Shown one piece after another: positions 22,427-31,490 of a stretch of 64,000 nucleotides of DNA. The position numbers and the translations under genes are program-made. Below the pieces are notes generated by a model that was not told the origin of the DNA, did not search any database, and was given only the letters and a program-made list of their open reading frames with translations. This DNA is from Bariatricus massiliensis (GTDB taxonomy: Bacteria; Bacillota; Clostridia; Lachnospirales; Lachnospiraceae). The stretch lies in the NCBI RefSeq assembly GCF_900086725.1, contig NZ_LT574836.1, positions 726,416-790,415 on the forward strand. The letters are read 5' to 3'. Positions within the stretch are counted from its first letter, which is position 1. Every line of letters starts with the position of its first letter.

Positions 22427-24046
22427 ATGTTTTATGAGTTTAAAAAAATTAAGTTACCAGAAAAACTAAGAACAGAATTTCGATTCAGTACGTTAAGTTT
22501 TCTTTTCATTATTCTCTATGTAAATGTATTTCAAAAAGTTTTTGGTGCCGAGAATTCAATAGTTGGTGTAATATTTACTATAATGATGTCAGCGTCCATG
22601 GTGCGCGATATGACGGCGGAACCGGTAAAAAATTTGCTCACGCAGGCTCTGCTTCTCGTATGGATGGCAATTGCTTCCAGTCTGGTAACGGTTCTTCCTC
22701 TCCCGTTCTCATTTATAGTGAATTTTGCGACGATAATGCTGATACTATATTCATTCACCTATGAGTATTCCAGCCATATATATTTTCCTTACATATTGTC
22801 CTATTTGTTTCTTATATTTATCTCACCGGTGGATATTCAAGGCCTCCCCGTAAGAATTGCAGGCATGCTGTTCGGGGCGTTTTCTATCATAATGTATCAA
22901 TGGTTCATGGGGAGAAATCGAGTTGTAGATACGGCGAAAGATGTTTTAAGTGAGATGATCGATAGAATTTGCCAATATATAGTGTATAAGCGGAAGGAAT
23001 CGTCAATCATGCCAGATTTGACTGATATGCACAGTAAGCTGGGGCATTTGAGCCGGACGGTATATGACCGGCGGAAAAGGGTACTGTGCGTTTCAGACGC
23101 CGGTTTCTCTATGTTAGAGACAGGCCGCAGCTTGGAGAAAATGTTGCGGCTTATAGAGAAGATGCCGGAAGAGCTGACTGTCAAGGAATCTTCATTCCTG
23201 CAAAAAATCAGTGAGCGGCTGAAAATATACCGTACATTCCTGCAAGGGGAGATTCCTTCTCTCCCACCGCTTGAACCGCAGGAATTATATGAAGAAGAAA
23301 CCGAACAAGAAGCACACCTATACAATACACTGCTCTATACGCAAGACAGATTGGAGCATATGACAAACCCCGAAGCAAAGTCACATTACAGAAAGACAAA
23401 GCTTCCCTTGAAAACGCGGATAAAAATCGCATTGGATTTGAGTCCGGTGCGTGCTGTCTATGCATTGCGCACTTCACTCTTGCTGTCTCTTGGTACCCTC
23501 TTCGTTTTGGGGTATAATCTTCCGCACGGCAAATGGCTTATGTTTACACTTGCTTCTGTATCACTGCCATATGCAGATGATGTTCCTGCCAAGATAAAAA
23601 ATCGTATTCTGGCTACAGTATCAGGCGGTTTAATCGCTGTACTTATTTATTCACTGATTCCATCTGCGATAGGACGTACTGTAGTGATGATGTTCTCCGG
23701 TTACATATCTTTTTATTTTATAAATTATAGGGAAACGTTTGCATGTTCTACAGTCGGCGCACTGGGAGGGGCTGTTTTTGCCAATGCCTTTACTTTTACA
23801 GAAGTTGGCAGTATATTTCTTATCCGGATTGGTTATATACTGCTGGGTTCCCTGCTTGGATATGCAGCCAACTGTTTCATCTTCCCTTACAGCCGCCAGA
23901 AAGCGGAAAGGCATCTTTGGAAAAAGTACAAAGCAGTTACCGAATATCTTTCAAAGAAAGGGAATAACAAAAAAATAGATGACCAGCTCTATTATAATCT
24001 GGTCATCCACTCTTGCCTGATGAAAGATAAATTATCTCAAGGCTGA
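22427..24046 (+). CDS. FUSC-family inner-membrane transporter (aromatic acid exporter-like)
   Basis: 539 residues. The FUSC layout of two membrane bundles split by a soluble linker is visible: hydrophobic segments in residues 20-165, a charged cytoplasmic region of about 165-345, and a second bundle from about 345 (RAVYALRTSLLLSLG) to 490, including GKWLMFTLASVSLPYADDVPAKIKNRILATVSGGL, the conserved FUSC core. Relatives (AaeB, YccS, FusB/FusC) export aromatic acids or related compounds. AAAGGAG precedes the ATG; TTGACA-N17-TATGTT lies in the spacer shared with marR. Confidence 0.85.
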   Translation: MFYEFKKIKLPEKLRTEFRFSTLSFLFIILYVNVFQKVFGAENSIVGVIFTIMMSASMVRDMTAEPVKNLLTQALLLVWMAIASSLVTVLPLPFSFIVNFATIMLILYSFTYEYSSHIYFPYILSYLFLIFISPVDIQGLPVRIAGMLFGAFSIIMYQWFMGRNRVVDTAKDVLSEMIDRICQYIVYKRKESSIMPDLTDMHSKLGHLSRTVYDRRKRVLCVSDAGFSMLETGRSLEKMLRLIEKMPEELTVKESSFLQKISERLKIYRTFLQGEIPSLPPLEPQELYEEETEQEAHLYNTLLYTQDRLEHMTNPEAKSHYRKTKLPLKTRIKIALDLSPVRAVYALRTSLLLSLGTLFVLGYNLPHGKWLMFTLASVSLPYADDVPAKIKNRILATVSGGLIAVLIYSLIPSAIGRTVVMMFSGYISFYFINYRETFACSTVGALGGAVFANAFTFTEVGSIFLIRIGYILLGSLLGYAANCFIFPYSRQKAERHLWKKYKAVTEYLSKKGNNKKIDDQLYYNLVIHSCLMKDKLSQG

Positions 24047-24057
24047 TTCTTCAAAGG

Positions 24058-24858
24058 CTAAATCGGCAGATTTCTCTTTGAAAATGCCGTACACCCTACC
24101 GCTAAAAACAGGAGTCCACATGCATACAGGACAGCGCAGCATATCCATGCGTTTCGCTCCATGGCGATGAGCCCCTCTACATCATACAAGGTCAGAGGCG
24201 TTGCATATTTAAGAGCTTCAAATTTATCGCCCACACGGGCCAGCATCTGCGCAAGGATAGAATAGACTACAATTCCAGTACCGATGCCTGTCGAGAGCCT
24301 TGTCTCGTTGAACAGACAGGAAAATAGGAAGCAGGCTCCACCTATAAACACAAGCACCCCCAGAAGCCCTACATTGACTCGAAGGAACTCTGCTGTATTC
24401 AACTCTTTTGGGAACATCAAATGACTGACAAATAGAATCAATCCTGTAATATAGGCGACCATGATAAAGAGGCAGCATACAAGAAATACAGCCTGTGTAA
24501 TCACAATTTTTCTGCGCTTTTCGGGCACTGCCAATATATAGGCCATGGAGCCGTTATCAACATATTTGGCAACAAGACGGTTTGCGAGAATGATGAGGAA
24601 CACACAGGGGAACGCAATATAGAGCATATTATAGAGGTAACCTGTCACGAAGTCCATCAACGTCGTTCCCACATCAGTCATTCCAAACGCCGCAAAGATT
24701 TCCGGCATACTATCTGCCATGGCTTTCAGGCTTTCACTCATTTTAGGTTCGAACATGGCAACGATCATACTGCCGTACACCGTGAGCACTGCGGAAAAAA
24801 TTAAAAGAAGAATATAATTCGATTTGATTTCTTTTTTAAATAATGTAGTATTAATCAT
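24058..24858 (-). CDS. ABC-2 type transporter permease
   Basis: 266 residues from the ATG with GGAGGG upstream, which overlaps the ATPase gene's end by eight bases. Six or so hydrophobic helices are visible (NYILLLIFSAVLTVYGSMIV, VFLIILANRLVAKYV, VFLVCCLFIMVAYITGLIL and others), with a long external loop after the first helix. DNGSMAYILAVPEKRRKI resembles the conserved cytoplasmic loop of bacitracin/lantibiotic-type ABC-2 permeases. It is the third gene of a tetR-ATPase-permease operon; the substrate is probably a drug or peptide (inference). Confidence 0.88.
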   Translation of the reverse strand: MINTTLFKKEIKSNYILLLIFSAVLTVYGSMIVAMFEPKMSESLKAMADSMPEIFAAFGMTDVGTTLMDFVTGYLYNMLYIAFPCVFLIILANRLVAKYVDNGSMAYILAVPEKRRKIVITQAVFLVCCLFIMVAYITGLILFVSHLMFPKELNTAEFLRVNVGLLGVLVFIGGACFLFSCLFNETRLSTGIGTGIVVYSILAQMLARVGDKFEALKYATPLTLYDVEGLIAMERNAWICCAVLYACGLLFLAVGCTAFSKRNLPI

Positions 24859-25741
24859 TGTTCTGCCCTCCGTAAAAATGCAGGAAAAATTCTTCCAGAC
24901 TCTGTGTGCGGACATTCAGGTCCACTACCGTGTAAGCGCCGGCTTTTTTTATGAACTCATCCATATCAAGCCCAACATTAGCGCTCACACTGCGCCCTGT
25001 CACCTTGCTCCCGGCAATCTCTCTGGCAAAAGACGCCGCCATATTTTCATCTGCCAGATGAAGTTCGACAATCTTTTTCCTTCCCGACTTTAACTTCTCC
25101 ATATCCTCTACTGCCACCAGTCTGCCTTCACGTATAATCGCCGCCCGGTCACATGTTTTCTCTACCTCTTCAAAAATGTGTGAGGACATCAGAATTGTTT
25201 TCCCTCGCTTTTTTTCTTGTAGCAGTAAATCTATAAATTGATTCTGCATTAAAGGGTCCAGCCCGCTGGTAGGTTCATCCAGAATCAAAATTTCCGGGTC
25301 CTGCATGAATGCACAGACAATACCAATCTTCTGTTTCATGCCCTTGGACATTTTCTTGATTTTTCCAGACGGATTCAACTCAAATTTTTCCATCAAGGAC
25401 TCTGCCCGTCCTAGCCCTTTCATTTTTTTCATTTTAGCAATAAAACGAATAAATTCAATACCGCTCATAGAATCTATAAACGCAATCTCTCCCGGTAGAT
25501 ATCCTAGTGATTTTTCTATGAAATCAGCCTCCTTAAAGCAGTCCTTTCCAAGTATGCTGACACTCCCGCTGTCAGGTTTTATAAAGCCCATCAACTGTCG
25601 TATGGTAGTTGTTTTGCCAGCCCCGTTAGGGCCCAGAAAGCCAAGTGTTTCGCCCTTTTGAACTTGAAAAGTAATATCGAATACTCCCCGTCCCTGACCA
25701 TAATCTTTTGTGATATGGTCGATTTCTATGTGATTAGTCAT
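24851..25741 (-). CDS. ABC transporter ATP-binding protein
   Basis: 296 residues. Walker A GPNGAGKTTT, Q-loop QLMGF, signature MSKGMKQK, Walker B ILILDEPTSGLDP and the switch His in MSSHIFEEV are all present. The C-terminal 80 residues form the regulatory extension typical of the CcmA/BcrA-like (drug/bacitracin export) class. It overlaps tetR by eight bases at its start and the permease by eight at its end, so the three genes are tightly coupled. Confidence 0.93.
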   Translation of the reverse strand: MTNHIEIDHITKDYGQGRGVFDITFQVQKGETLGFLGPNGAGKTTTIRQLMGFIKPDSGSVSILGKDCFKEADFIEKSLGYLPGEIAFIDSMSGIEFIRFIAKMKKMKGLGRAESLMEKFELNPSGKIKKMSKGMKQKIGIVCAFMQDPEILILDEPTSGLDPLMQNQFIDLLLQEKKRGKTILMSSHIFEEVEKTCDRAAIIREGRLVAVEDMEKLKSGRKKIVELHLADENMAASFAREIAGSKVTGRSVSANVGLDMDEFIKKAGAYTVVDLNVRTQSLEEFFLHFYGGQNND

Positions 25742-26363
25742 CTTGATACTCCTCCTTATAAACTAGTTTTTTAATCATTTTCATCCAACGGTCAAATTCA
25801 TCCATCAACGTATCTACGTCTATGGAATGTCCTGACATCTGTATATCATGCATATAACCGTCTGCCATCCACCTCAGCATTTTATAGATATAGAAGTAAT
25901 CTCCGGCCTCTTCTTTGAACTTACTTGTATCTAAACGCGCAAAATATTTTTGAAATGCCGTTTCTTCATAATTTAAAGTCATTGCCTTCAATCTTTCTGA
26001 CACGTCCTCCTTTTCAGAATAGAATGCGCGCATGGAGAAATCCATAATATGTGGATTACGCTTTAAAACATCATGTTTTTTTATAACTGAATACCGGAGG
26101 AGGTCAAAAAAATCTGTGATGGCAAGAAATTCTTCATCTACCACAAGTTTAGTCATTATTTCAATTAAGTAGTTATATAAGAATATATAAAAATCTTTTT
26201 TGTTTTTGAAATAATAAAATAGCAGCCCCTTTGAAATTCCGGCTTTAGATGCCATTAAGTCTGTGGAGGCGTGTTTGTAATCGTATTGACCGAACACTTC
26301 CAAGCCTGCATTTATAATTCGCTGCTGTTTATCTTCCGCCAGAGAGTAAAATTTTTCATACAT
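25734..26363 (-). CDS. TetR/AcrR-family regulator of the ABC operon
   Basis: 209 residues. HTH: QQRIINAGLEVFGQYDYKHASTDLMASKAGISKGLLFYYFKNKKDFY. A C-terminal all-helical ligand domain follows. It is the first gene of its operon and directly precedes the ABC ATPase and permease, and a 17-base palindrome lies between its promoter and start codon, so autoregulation and control of the transporter are likely. Confidence 0.92.
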   Translation of the reverse strand: MYEKFYSLAEDKQQRIINAGLEVFGQYDYKHASTDLMASKAGISKGLLFYYFKNKKDFYIFLYNYLIEIMTKLVVDEEFLAITDFFDLLRYSVIKKHDVLKRNPHIMDFSMRAFYSEKEDVSERLKAMTLNYEETAFQKYFARLDTSKFKEEAGDYFYIYKMLRWMADGYMHDIQMSGHSIDVDTLMDEFDRWMKMIKKLVYKEEYQDD

Positions 26364-26380
26364 AGCAGTTTCCCTTCCTG

Positions 26381-26436
26381 TTGACTTATCTAGTCAACTC
26401 CTATTCTCATAATACAGGATTGACTATTTTTTACAA
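26381..26436 (-). promoter_or_regulatory. Promoter and palindromic operator of the tetR-ABC operon
   Basis: Minus-strand TTGTAA, 16 bases, TATTAT (26409-26436). Immediately downstream, 26381-26397, is the palindrome TTGACT-N5-AGTCAA. A further half-site (ATTGACTA) occurs inside the promoter spacer. The layout fits TetR autorepression. Confidence 0.7.
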
Positions 26437-26442
26437 CCCCTC

Positions 26443-26478
26443 ACAAAAAAATAAACAGGATTTTTCAATCCTGTTTAT
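26443..26478 (-). terminator. Terminator of the LytTR two-component operon
   Basis: ATAAACAGGATT and AATCCTGTTTAT form a perfect 12-bp stem with a 4-base loop; on the minus strand a run of seven Ts follows. It lies nine bases after the DUF1648 gene stop. Confidence 0.85.
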
Positions 26479-26486
26479 CCGCGACG

Positions 26487-27416
26487 CTATTCCATATACA
26501 GTTCCCGCTTTCTATTTATTTTGTCGATAAATTCTTTTTTCCTTTTCGGCGATATCAAAATCATATTATTGCTGCCTCCCGCCATTTTATAATCAATCTG
26601 AAGCCGGTCAAGGGAGAGGGCTGCTGAGGAGAGCGGATTGTGGGTTTCTTTCATACTTGTAATATTTCGGTAAGGAATCCGTTCCTTTCCAATACAGATA
26701 ATCAGCAGATGATCCGGGTAAAGGATATATTTCATATTGAACATAGGAATCAGTAAAGCCAGAATGAAAATCTCCGTCACAAGAAGTGTCCATGATATAT
26801 CACCTGACTCCATATAACCTTTCACTAGTAAATAAACTGGGAATGTAACACATCCAATCAAAATCACTCCCAGCCACCAGTCCACTTTACTGCGGAACAC
26901 TTCGCCTTGAACTTCTAATTCCTTTTGTCTGAGATGTGCTGTCTGCTCTTTTGGCGTCATGCCGGCCTTCATGCTTTTGGGTAAAAAATAGGCAAGGGGG
27001 GCAAACGTTAGTATCAGTACAACAGGAAGGAACCACCTGCCCAGATCCCGGGCTGTCGCACAGCAGAATATGATATAGGCAATCATCAGTTGCAGCGCCA
27101 AATTCATGAGAACTATCATCGGATAGACATGAAATAAGCTTCCTTTTTCCGATTGGGGAGTATTGGCCGACAATCCGCTGGATTTTACAAAATATTCGGC
27201 TATACTCATCATTCCAAGCATCATAAGTGCAAAGATAAACATCACAATAAGAAATCCCTTATCCGTCCATGCGTCTGCCCGGCCTGACGCACCGTAATGC
27301 TGCGGTATCTGATCAGGTATCTGCTTCCAAAATACAATCGGCAGAATGATAGATAAAAGACTGATTATAATTGTAAGCCTATGAAAAATTTTGAATTTTT
27401 CTATTACCTTTTCCAT
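26487..27416 (-). CDS. DUF1648 multi-pass membrane protein (SdpI-like N-terminus)
   Basis: 309 residues. The N-terminal DUF1648 block has a first membrane helix, then IPDQIPQHYGASGRADAW, the hallmark P-x-H-x-G-A-x-G-x-x-D pattern, followed by four to six more helices. A C-terminal soluble part (IGKERIPYRNITSMKETHNPL, SPKRKKEFIDKI) resembles a PH-like bacterial domain. DUF1648 occurs in SdpI, the immunity and signalling protein for the SdpC toxin. It follows the lipoprotein gene by 34 bases and is last in the response-regulator operon. Function here is inferred only from domain and context. Confidence 0.82.
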   Translation of the reverse strand: MEKVIEKFKIFHRLTIIISLLSIILPIVFWKQIPDQIPQHYGASGRADAWTDKGFLIVMFIFALMMLGMMSIAEYFVKSSGLSANTPQSEKGSLFHVYPMIVLMNLALQLMIAYIIFCCATARDLGRWFLPVVLILTFAPLAYFLPKSMKAGMTPKEQTAHLRQKELEVQGEVFRSKVDWWLGVILIGCVTFPVYLLVKGYMESGDISWTLLVTEIFILALLIPMFNMKYILYPDHLLIICIGKERIPYRNITSMKETHNPLSSAALSLDRLQIDYKMAGGSNNMILISPKRKKEFIDKINRKRELYME

Positions 27417-27450
27417 AAATGCCCTCCGTTCGACGCCGTTATAATTGTCT

Positions 27451-27870
27451 TTATTTGATATAAAAACCCGCTACCTGCATATCTTTGTTGAAGGATATCG
27501 TATATTGTGCACTGCGGTTCTCATATTTAACTTTGACAATGGCAACTCCAAATTCCTGATCCGTATCCTTGTCTGTGCTTCCGGTGACCGCCTCTTTGTC
27601 AAAGGATACAAACGCTCCCAATTCATCGATGACAGGCCCAATGTCCGACGCCATTTTTTCTGCGGGTATCACGGCGTTCATCTGTGCGCTCCACCATGTG
27701 TCTGTCAAAGTTTTATAATCTTTGGCATTGACTAGCTCAATTACTTCCTTGGCGGCTTCCTTCAGTTCATCTGCGTCATATTCATCCGATAGTTTATCTG
27801 TCCCTTTACATCCCGATAAACAGGCAAGACACAGCACGAATGCTGCTATGGCTCTAAATTTCTTTTTCAT
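27451..27870 (-). CDS. DUF3887-type lipoprotein
   Basis: 139 residues from an ATG with AGGAAGG upstream; an earlier in-frame ATG seven codons 5' is less well placed. A signal peptide ends in the lipobox LACLSGC, so the mature protein is lipid-anchored at the Cys. The mature part (VIELVNAKDYKTLTDTW, VSFDKEAVTGSTDKDT, YTISFNKDMQVAGFYIK) matches the DUF3887 pattern of a small NTF2-like fold. It overlaps the end of the histidine kinase gene by 17 bases, so it is probably part of the signalling operon, perhaps as an external sensor or effector. Confidence 0.82.
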   Translation of the reverse strand: MKKKFRAIAAFVLCLACLSGCKGTDKLSDEYDADELKEAAKEVIELVNAKDYKTLTDTWWSAQMNAVIPAEKMASDIGPVIDELGAFVSFDKEAVTGSTDKDTDQEFGVAIVKVKYENRSAQYTISFNKDMQVAGFYIK

Positions 27871-29209
27871 GTTTGTCACATCCTTCCTCATTTTCTTTAT
27901 GTGTGTTTATAGGTATAGTTAAGCTGACCTTATACTCACTGCCGCAGGAATCTGTCTGTATTCCTCCACCGTATTTTTTCAGTGTCTGCCGCACGTTTTC
28001 CAAACCGATTCCCATATGCCCTGCCTTCTTGTTCCTTCCCTTTATCTGAGGCGGCATAGAATTTTGGATTTTAATCACCGCAAAATCATGGAATGTACCG
28101 GCTCTCATTTTAATATATTTATCGGGCCCTGCCTGAGCGGCAGCCTCAATGGCATTGTCAAAAAGATTGGCAAATATAGTAGTAATATCAATATCTTTCA
28201 TCTGGTTCAAGGGGATATGGCTCAATTCAACATCCAGCTCAATACCAGAGGACTTGGCGCGCTCTGCTTTATCATTCAAAATAATATTTAACATCTTGTT
28301 ATCACTATACTGAGTCCTTCCAAGTGCGTTCAACATTTGATACATATCCTCAGCATAGCCTCGGGCAGCCTCCCCCTCGCTTTCCTGAACGAGGGATTCC
28401 ATCGCCTGCAGATGATTTCTCATATCATGTATAAGCTGTCTTGACGCCTGATATTTCCTTTCCAGACTTTCATAATAGCTATATTGCAGCTCTCTCTGTC
28501 TGCTGAGGATTTCCAGCTCATCTTTCAGTTTCCTGTTCCTTGACAAGTAAGAGAACAGATATAAAATATAGAGATTCATCAATACAAGTAAGGTAATGTT
28601 GACAACAATTAAGAAAGCCCCGTACATCTGTACATAAATATTACCAAGTATAATCAAAGACACTATGATAAATATGCTGAACAAAGGAGGGAGAAATAAT
28701 CCCGCAAACTGCAGTTTTGTTACATTCTCATACTTTTTTCTGTTGACCAGAAGTACCCATGCGCCTGTCAAAAGGAGAATGGACAGGATTCTGGTGATGA
28801 GTGCAATGTTATCGTTATAATAATCGAAGGCCACAAGCCCCCACCGTGCAATGTTGTAGCTAAATGCAGTGTATGATACAAGAGTCTGTGTAATAAAAAT
28901 ACTGATCGGGAATAAAAAATAGTAGAACAGGTACATTCTGCGGCTGTTATAAAGATAAAACCCGATAGAAAGTGTAGCCGCAATCATAAAGGCAAGTATG
29001 CCTAGGCTCCCATAACCTGCATTTGACAAATAATTGCTGAGTGCAAACTGTCCGGCGCCATATGCCAAAAACGCCGCCGCTCTTACAAATGCTTTCTTAC
29101 TTCTTTCCACCTCGATATGACTGACAAAATACCATGTACACAGTATAATTACAACATTTTCTGCTATTGTGAGAATGAAATTCCAGTTTGCCGCTTCCAC
29201 CCATCCCAT
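27854..29209 (-). CDS. GHKL-type sensor histidine kinase (AgrC-like)
   Basis: 451 residues. The N-terminal half has about six membrane helices (to residue ~215). A linker coiled coil (RNRKLKDELEILSRQRELQ) leads to the phosphoacceptor motif LIHDMRNHLQAME. The ATPase part has the N box LFDNAIEAA and the G box GHMGIGLENVRQTLKKYGG. This combination with a LytTR regulator defines the AgrC/ComD-like class that often senses peptides. No AgrD-like pheromone gene or AgrB was found nearby. It follows the response regulator gene by 25 bases. Confidence 0.9.
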   Translation of the reverse strand: MGWVEAANWNFILTIAENVVIILCTWYFVSHIEVERSKKAFVRAAAFLAYGAGQFALSNYLSNAGYGSLGILAFMIAATLSIGFYLYNSRRMYLFYYFLFPISIFITQTLVSYTAFSYNIARWGLVAFDYYNDNIALITRILSILLLTGAWVLLVNRKKYENVTKLQFAGLFLPPLFSIFIIVSLIILGNIYVQMYGAFLIVVNITLLVLMNLYILYLFSYLSRNRKLKDELEILSRQRELQYSYYESLERKYQASRQLIHDMRNHLQAMESLVQESEGEAARGYAEDMYQMLNALGRTQYSDNKMLNIILNDKAERAKSSGIELDVELSHIPLNQMKDIDITTIFANLFDNAIEAAAQAGPDKYIKMRAGTFHDFAVIKIQNSMPPQIKGRNKKAGHMGIGLENVRQTLKKYGGGIQTDSCGSEYKVSLTIPINTHKENEEGCDKHEKEI

Positions 29210-29234
29210 TGCCGGCCCTCCTTAGCTTGTGCTT

Positions 29235-29933
29235 TTATATAAAATCTGCTTGGAAATTTCCTAATATATTACGAAATTCTGTAGAACGCTTTTGGGAAAG
29301 AGGAATCAAATCCCCATTCAGCATATGAATATCGTAACCCTTAATCGCTTTTACATAATACAGATTCACAGAAAAACTTTTATGAGGGCAGGCAAATCCG
29401 TATGCAGACATATTTTGAGCAAGTTCAGTTATATGACCTTTTAATATATAATCTCCCCGGCGGGTGGCCATCCGGATTTTCCTGTTTTGATATTCCAGAT
29501 AATAAATATCTGAGATTAGGAATTCTTCTGCCCCCTTATCTGTGCGGAAACGTAGTTTCTGTTCATTATCCTCCTTAGTGTCATAACAGACAGCTTCTTT
29601 TAACTGTCGTATGATTTTCTCCACTGACACTGGTTTAATGAGAAAGGAGAAAGGATGAACCTCAAAGGATTTGCGCATATAGTCCGCATATCCAGTCACA
29701 TAGATAATCTTCACTTTTTTATCTGAGCGGCGAAGTGTAAAAGCGGCATCAATCCCGTTCAGAGCAGGCATGTCAATATCTAAGAACAGGATGTCACAAC
29801 CGGTATAATTCTGAATCAACTGTCTTCCGTCCTCATATTCCGTGACTTGAAAGATATCTCCTGCCTTTGCCACTGCGTTTTTTATAAATCTACGCATCTC
29901 CTTATTGTCATCGCAAATAGCAATTCGGTACAT
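29235..29933 (-). CDS. LytTR-family response regulator
   Basis: 232 residues. The receiver has acidic pocket ICDDN, phosphoacceptor Asp in FLDIDMPALNG, Thr in YVTGYADY and Lys in FLIKPV. The LytTR DNA-binding domain follows from about residue 130 (IYYLEYQNRKIRMATRRGDY, CPHKSFSVNLYYVKAI, IPLSQKR). It is the first gene of the operon with a good promoter. Its targets may include its own operon; no paired LytTR boxes were confidently found. Confidence 0.93.
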   Translation of the reverse strand: MYRIAICDDNKEMRRFIKNAVAKAGDIFQVTEYEDGRQLIQNYTGCDILFLDIDMPALNGIDAAFTLRRSDKKVKIIYVTGYADYMRKSFEVHPFSFLIKPVSVEKIIRQLKEAVCYDTKEDNEQKLRFRTDKGAEEFLISDIYYLEYQNRKIRMATRRGDYILKGHITELAQNMSAYGFACPHKSFSVNLYYVKAIKGYDIHMLNGDLIPLSQKRSTEFRNILGNFQADFI

Positions 29934-29962
29934 TGCTTATGTCCTCCTCGTTTGTTAGTATC

Positions 29963-29991
29963 ATTATAGCCAAACATCTTCCCGCTTTCAA
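29963..29991 (-). promoter_or_regulatory. Promoter of the LytTR two-component operon
   Basis: Minus strand: TTGAAA, a 17-base spacer, TATAAT, ending about 30 bases before the response regulator start. It begins immediately after the pepV terminator. Confidence 0.75.
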
Positions 29992-29996
29992 TAAAT

Positions 29997-30025
29997 GAAG
30001 CCTGAAATACAGGATTTCAGGCTTC
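29997..30025 (-). terminator. Terminator of pepV
   Basis: GAAGCCTGAAAT and ATTTCAGGCTTC form a perfect 12-bp stem with a 5-base loop, 12 bases after the pepV stop; the trailing sequence on the minus strand is ATTTATT rather than a pure T run. Confidence 0.7.
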
Positions 30026-30037
30026 AAATACAGTTTT

Positions 30038-31402
30038 TTATTTTTGTGCCAATTCGTACATCGCAGCTGCGGTAATCTGTATGGATTTCATCAGTTTATC
30101 AAGTTCCACCCGCTCATTCGGCTGATGGATAACATCCGGATCTCCCGGGAATTGAGGACCGAAAGCTACCATATTTGGAAATTCCTTTGCATAGGTTCCT
30201 CCTCCTATGGCAATCGGCTCTTCCTTCTGGCCCGTCTCCGCCTCATACACCTTCACCAGCTTTGTGACAAGTTCAGAATCTTTTGGTACATACAAGGATT
30301 TGGCATTTGCTTTCTTCAATACGTCGAAAGTATAGCTGTTGATATGATTGATTATCATATCGTCCACAACTTCCGGATCCGCATTTTTCGGATAGCGCAC
30401 GTCCAATGTGAATTTAAGGGCTTCGCCGTCATACTCTACGATACCTAGATTCACCGTTGTCTCTCCGGTCTCTTCATCGGCATAATAGACGCCAAGGAAT
30501 CTGCCGTTCGTCTCTGTGCCCACTTTTTCTAAGATAAAGTCCATAAGCTGCTGGAAATCACCACCGAATTCATTGTCTTTGACGGCATTTAAAAGCATGA
30601 CGGCAGCATTTTTACCTAAATGTGGCGTGCTTCCATGTGCACTGGCGCCGACAGCCTCCACGATCGTTTTACCGTCCGCCTCTGTCACTGTAACCCCTTC
30701 GGCCGGTGTGACTTTGATAGAGCCGTTGACAATCAGCTTACATGCCGGTGTCACAATATTGGCGGCAATCCCGCCCCCGAAATATTCTACTTCTATCTCG
30801 CCCTTATCGTATACTTTAGAGCCGGCTATAAAATTTGACATTCCCTTTTCATAGAAAATGGCCGGAAACTCTGCATCCGGTGTGAATCCAATTGTGGGCA
30901 TCTCATATCCATTCTCTACATAATATTTTACACAGGAGGAGCCGCTTTCTTCATCTGCTCCAAAAATGACACGAATTCTTCGGTCGATTGGCAGTTCCAA
31001 GTCCCTGATGGCCTTCAGGGCATAAACCGCGCCGATCGTAGGGCCTTTATCATCAAGACATCCCCGTCCCCATAGCACGCCGTCATGAATCTCCGCGCCA
31101 TACGCCGGATATTTCCAGCCTTCTCCAGCCGGCACTACGTCGATATGTCCAAGGATACCGACCATCTCCTCGCCGTCTCCATACTCGATCCATCCAATAC
31201 GGTTATCTGCATGTCCGGTTCTAAAGCCAAGCTTCTCACCCAATGCAAGCATATCATCAAGTGCCGCTTTCGGACCGGCGCCATAAGGGGCGTCCGGAAG
31301 GGGTTCTCCTTTTACACTCTCGATTCTCATATTTTGCTGTATTGCCGCAATCATCTCATCCTGCAGCTCCAACAGCTTTTCATTTAACATTTCATAACTC
31401 AT
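30038..31402 (-). CDS. pepV: M20-family dipeptidase PepV
   Basis: 454 residues starting MSYEMLNEKLLELQDEM, chosen as the start that matches the family N-terminus; in-frame codons further upstream overlap the dtd region and have no ribosome site. Zinc ligands of the M20 fold are visible: GILGHIDVVPAG (His), RGCLDDKGP (Asp), GADEESGSS (Glu-Glu), TPDAEFPAIFYEKG (Asp), and the late His in PDVIHQPNE. A lid domain lies in the middle. PepV is a cytoplasmic dinuclear-zinc dipeptidase with broad specificity. It stands alone with its own terminator. Confidence 0.9.
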   Translation of the reverse strand: MSYEMLNEKLLELQDEMIAAIQQNMRIESVKGEPLPDAPYGAGPKAALDDMLALGEKLGFRTGHADNRIGWIEYGDGEEMVGILGHIDVVPAGEGWKYPAYGAEIHDGVLWGRGCLDDKGPTIGAVYALKAIRDLELPIDRRIRVIFGADEESGSSCVKYYVENGYEMPTIGFTPDAEFPAIFYEKGMSNFIAGSKVYDKGEIEVEYFGGGIAANIVTPACKLIVNGSIKVTPAEGVTVTEADGKTIVEAVGASAHGSTPHLGKNAAVMLLNAVKDNEFGGDFQQLMDFILEKVGTETNGRFLGVYYADEETGETTVNLGIVEYDGEALKFTLDVRYPKNADPEVVDDMIINHINSYTFDVLKKANAKSLYVPKDSELVTKLVKVYEAETGQKEEPIAIGGGTYAKEFPNMVAFGPQFPGDPDVIHQPNERVELDKLMKSIQITAAAMYELAQK

Positions 31403-31490
31403 TCCAAAATATTCCCCGCTTTCTTTCATAGTGCTTACTTTTTTATTATACATTATAGCCGGCGATTGACCAAAGACAAAATTTGGAATA

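Noticed and set aside
29934..30037. AgrD-like pheromone gene next to the AgrC-like kinase
   Set aside because: The upstream spacer holds a promoter and the pepV terminator but no small open frame with a ribosome site.
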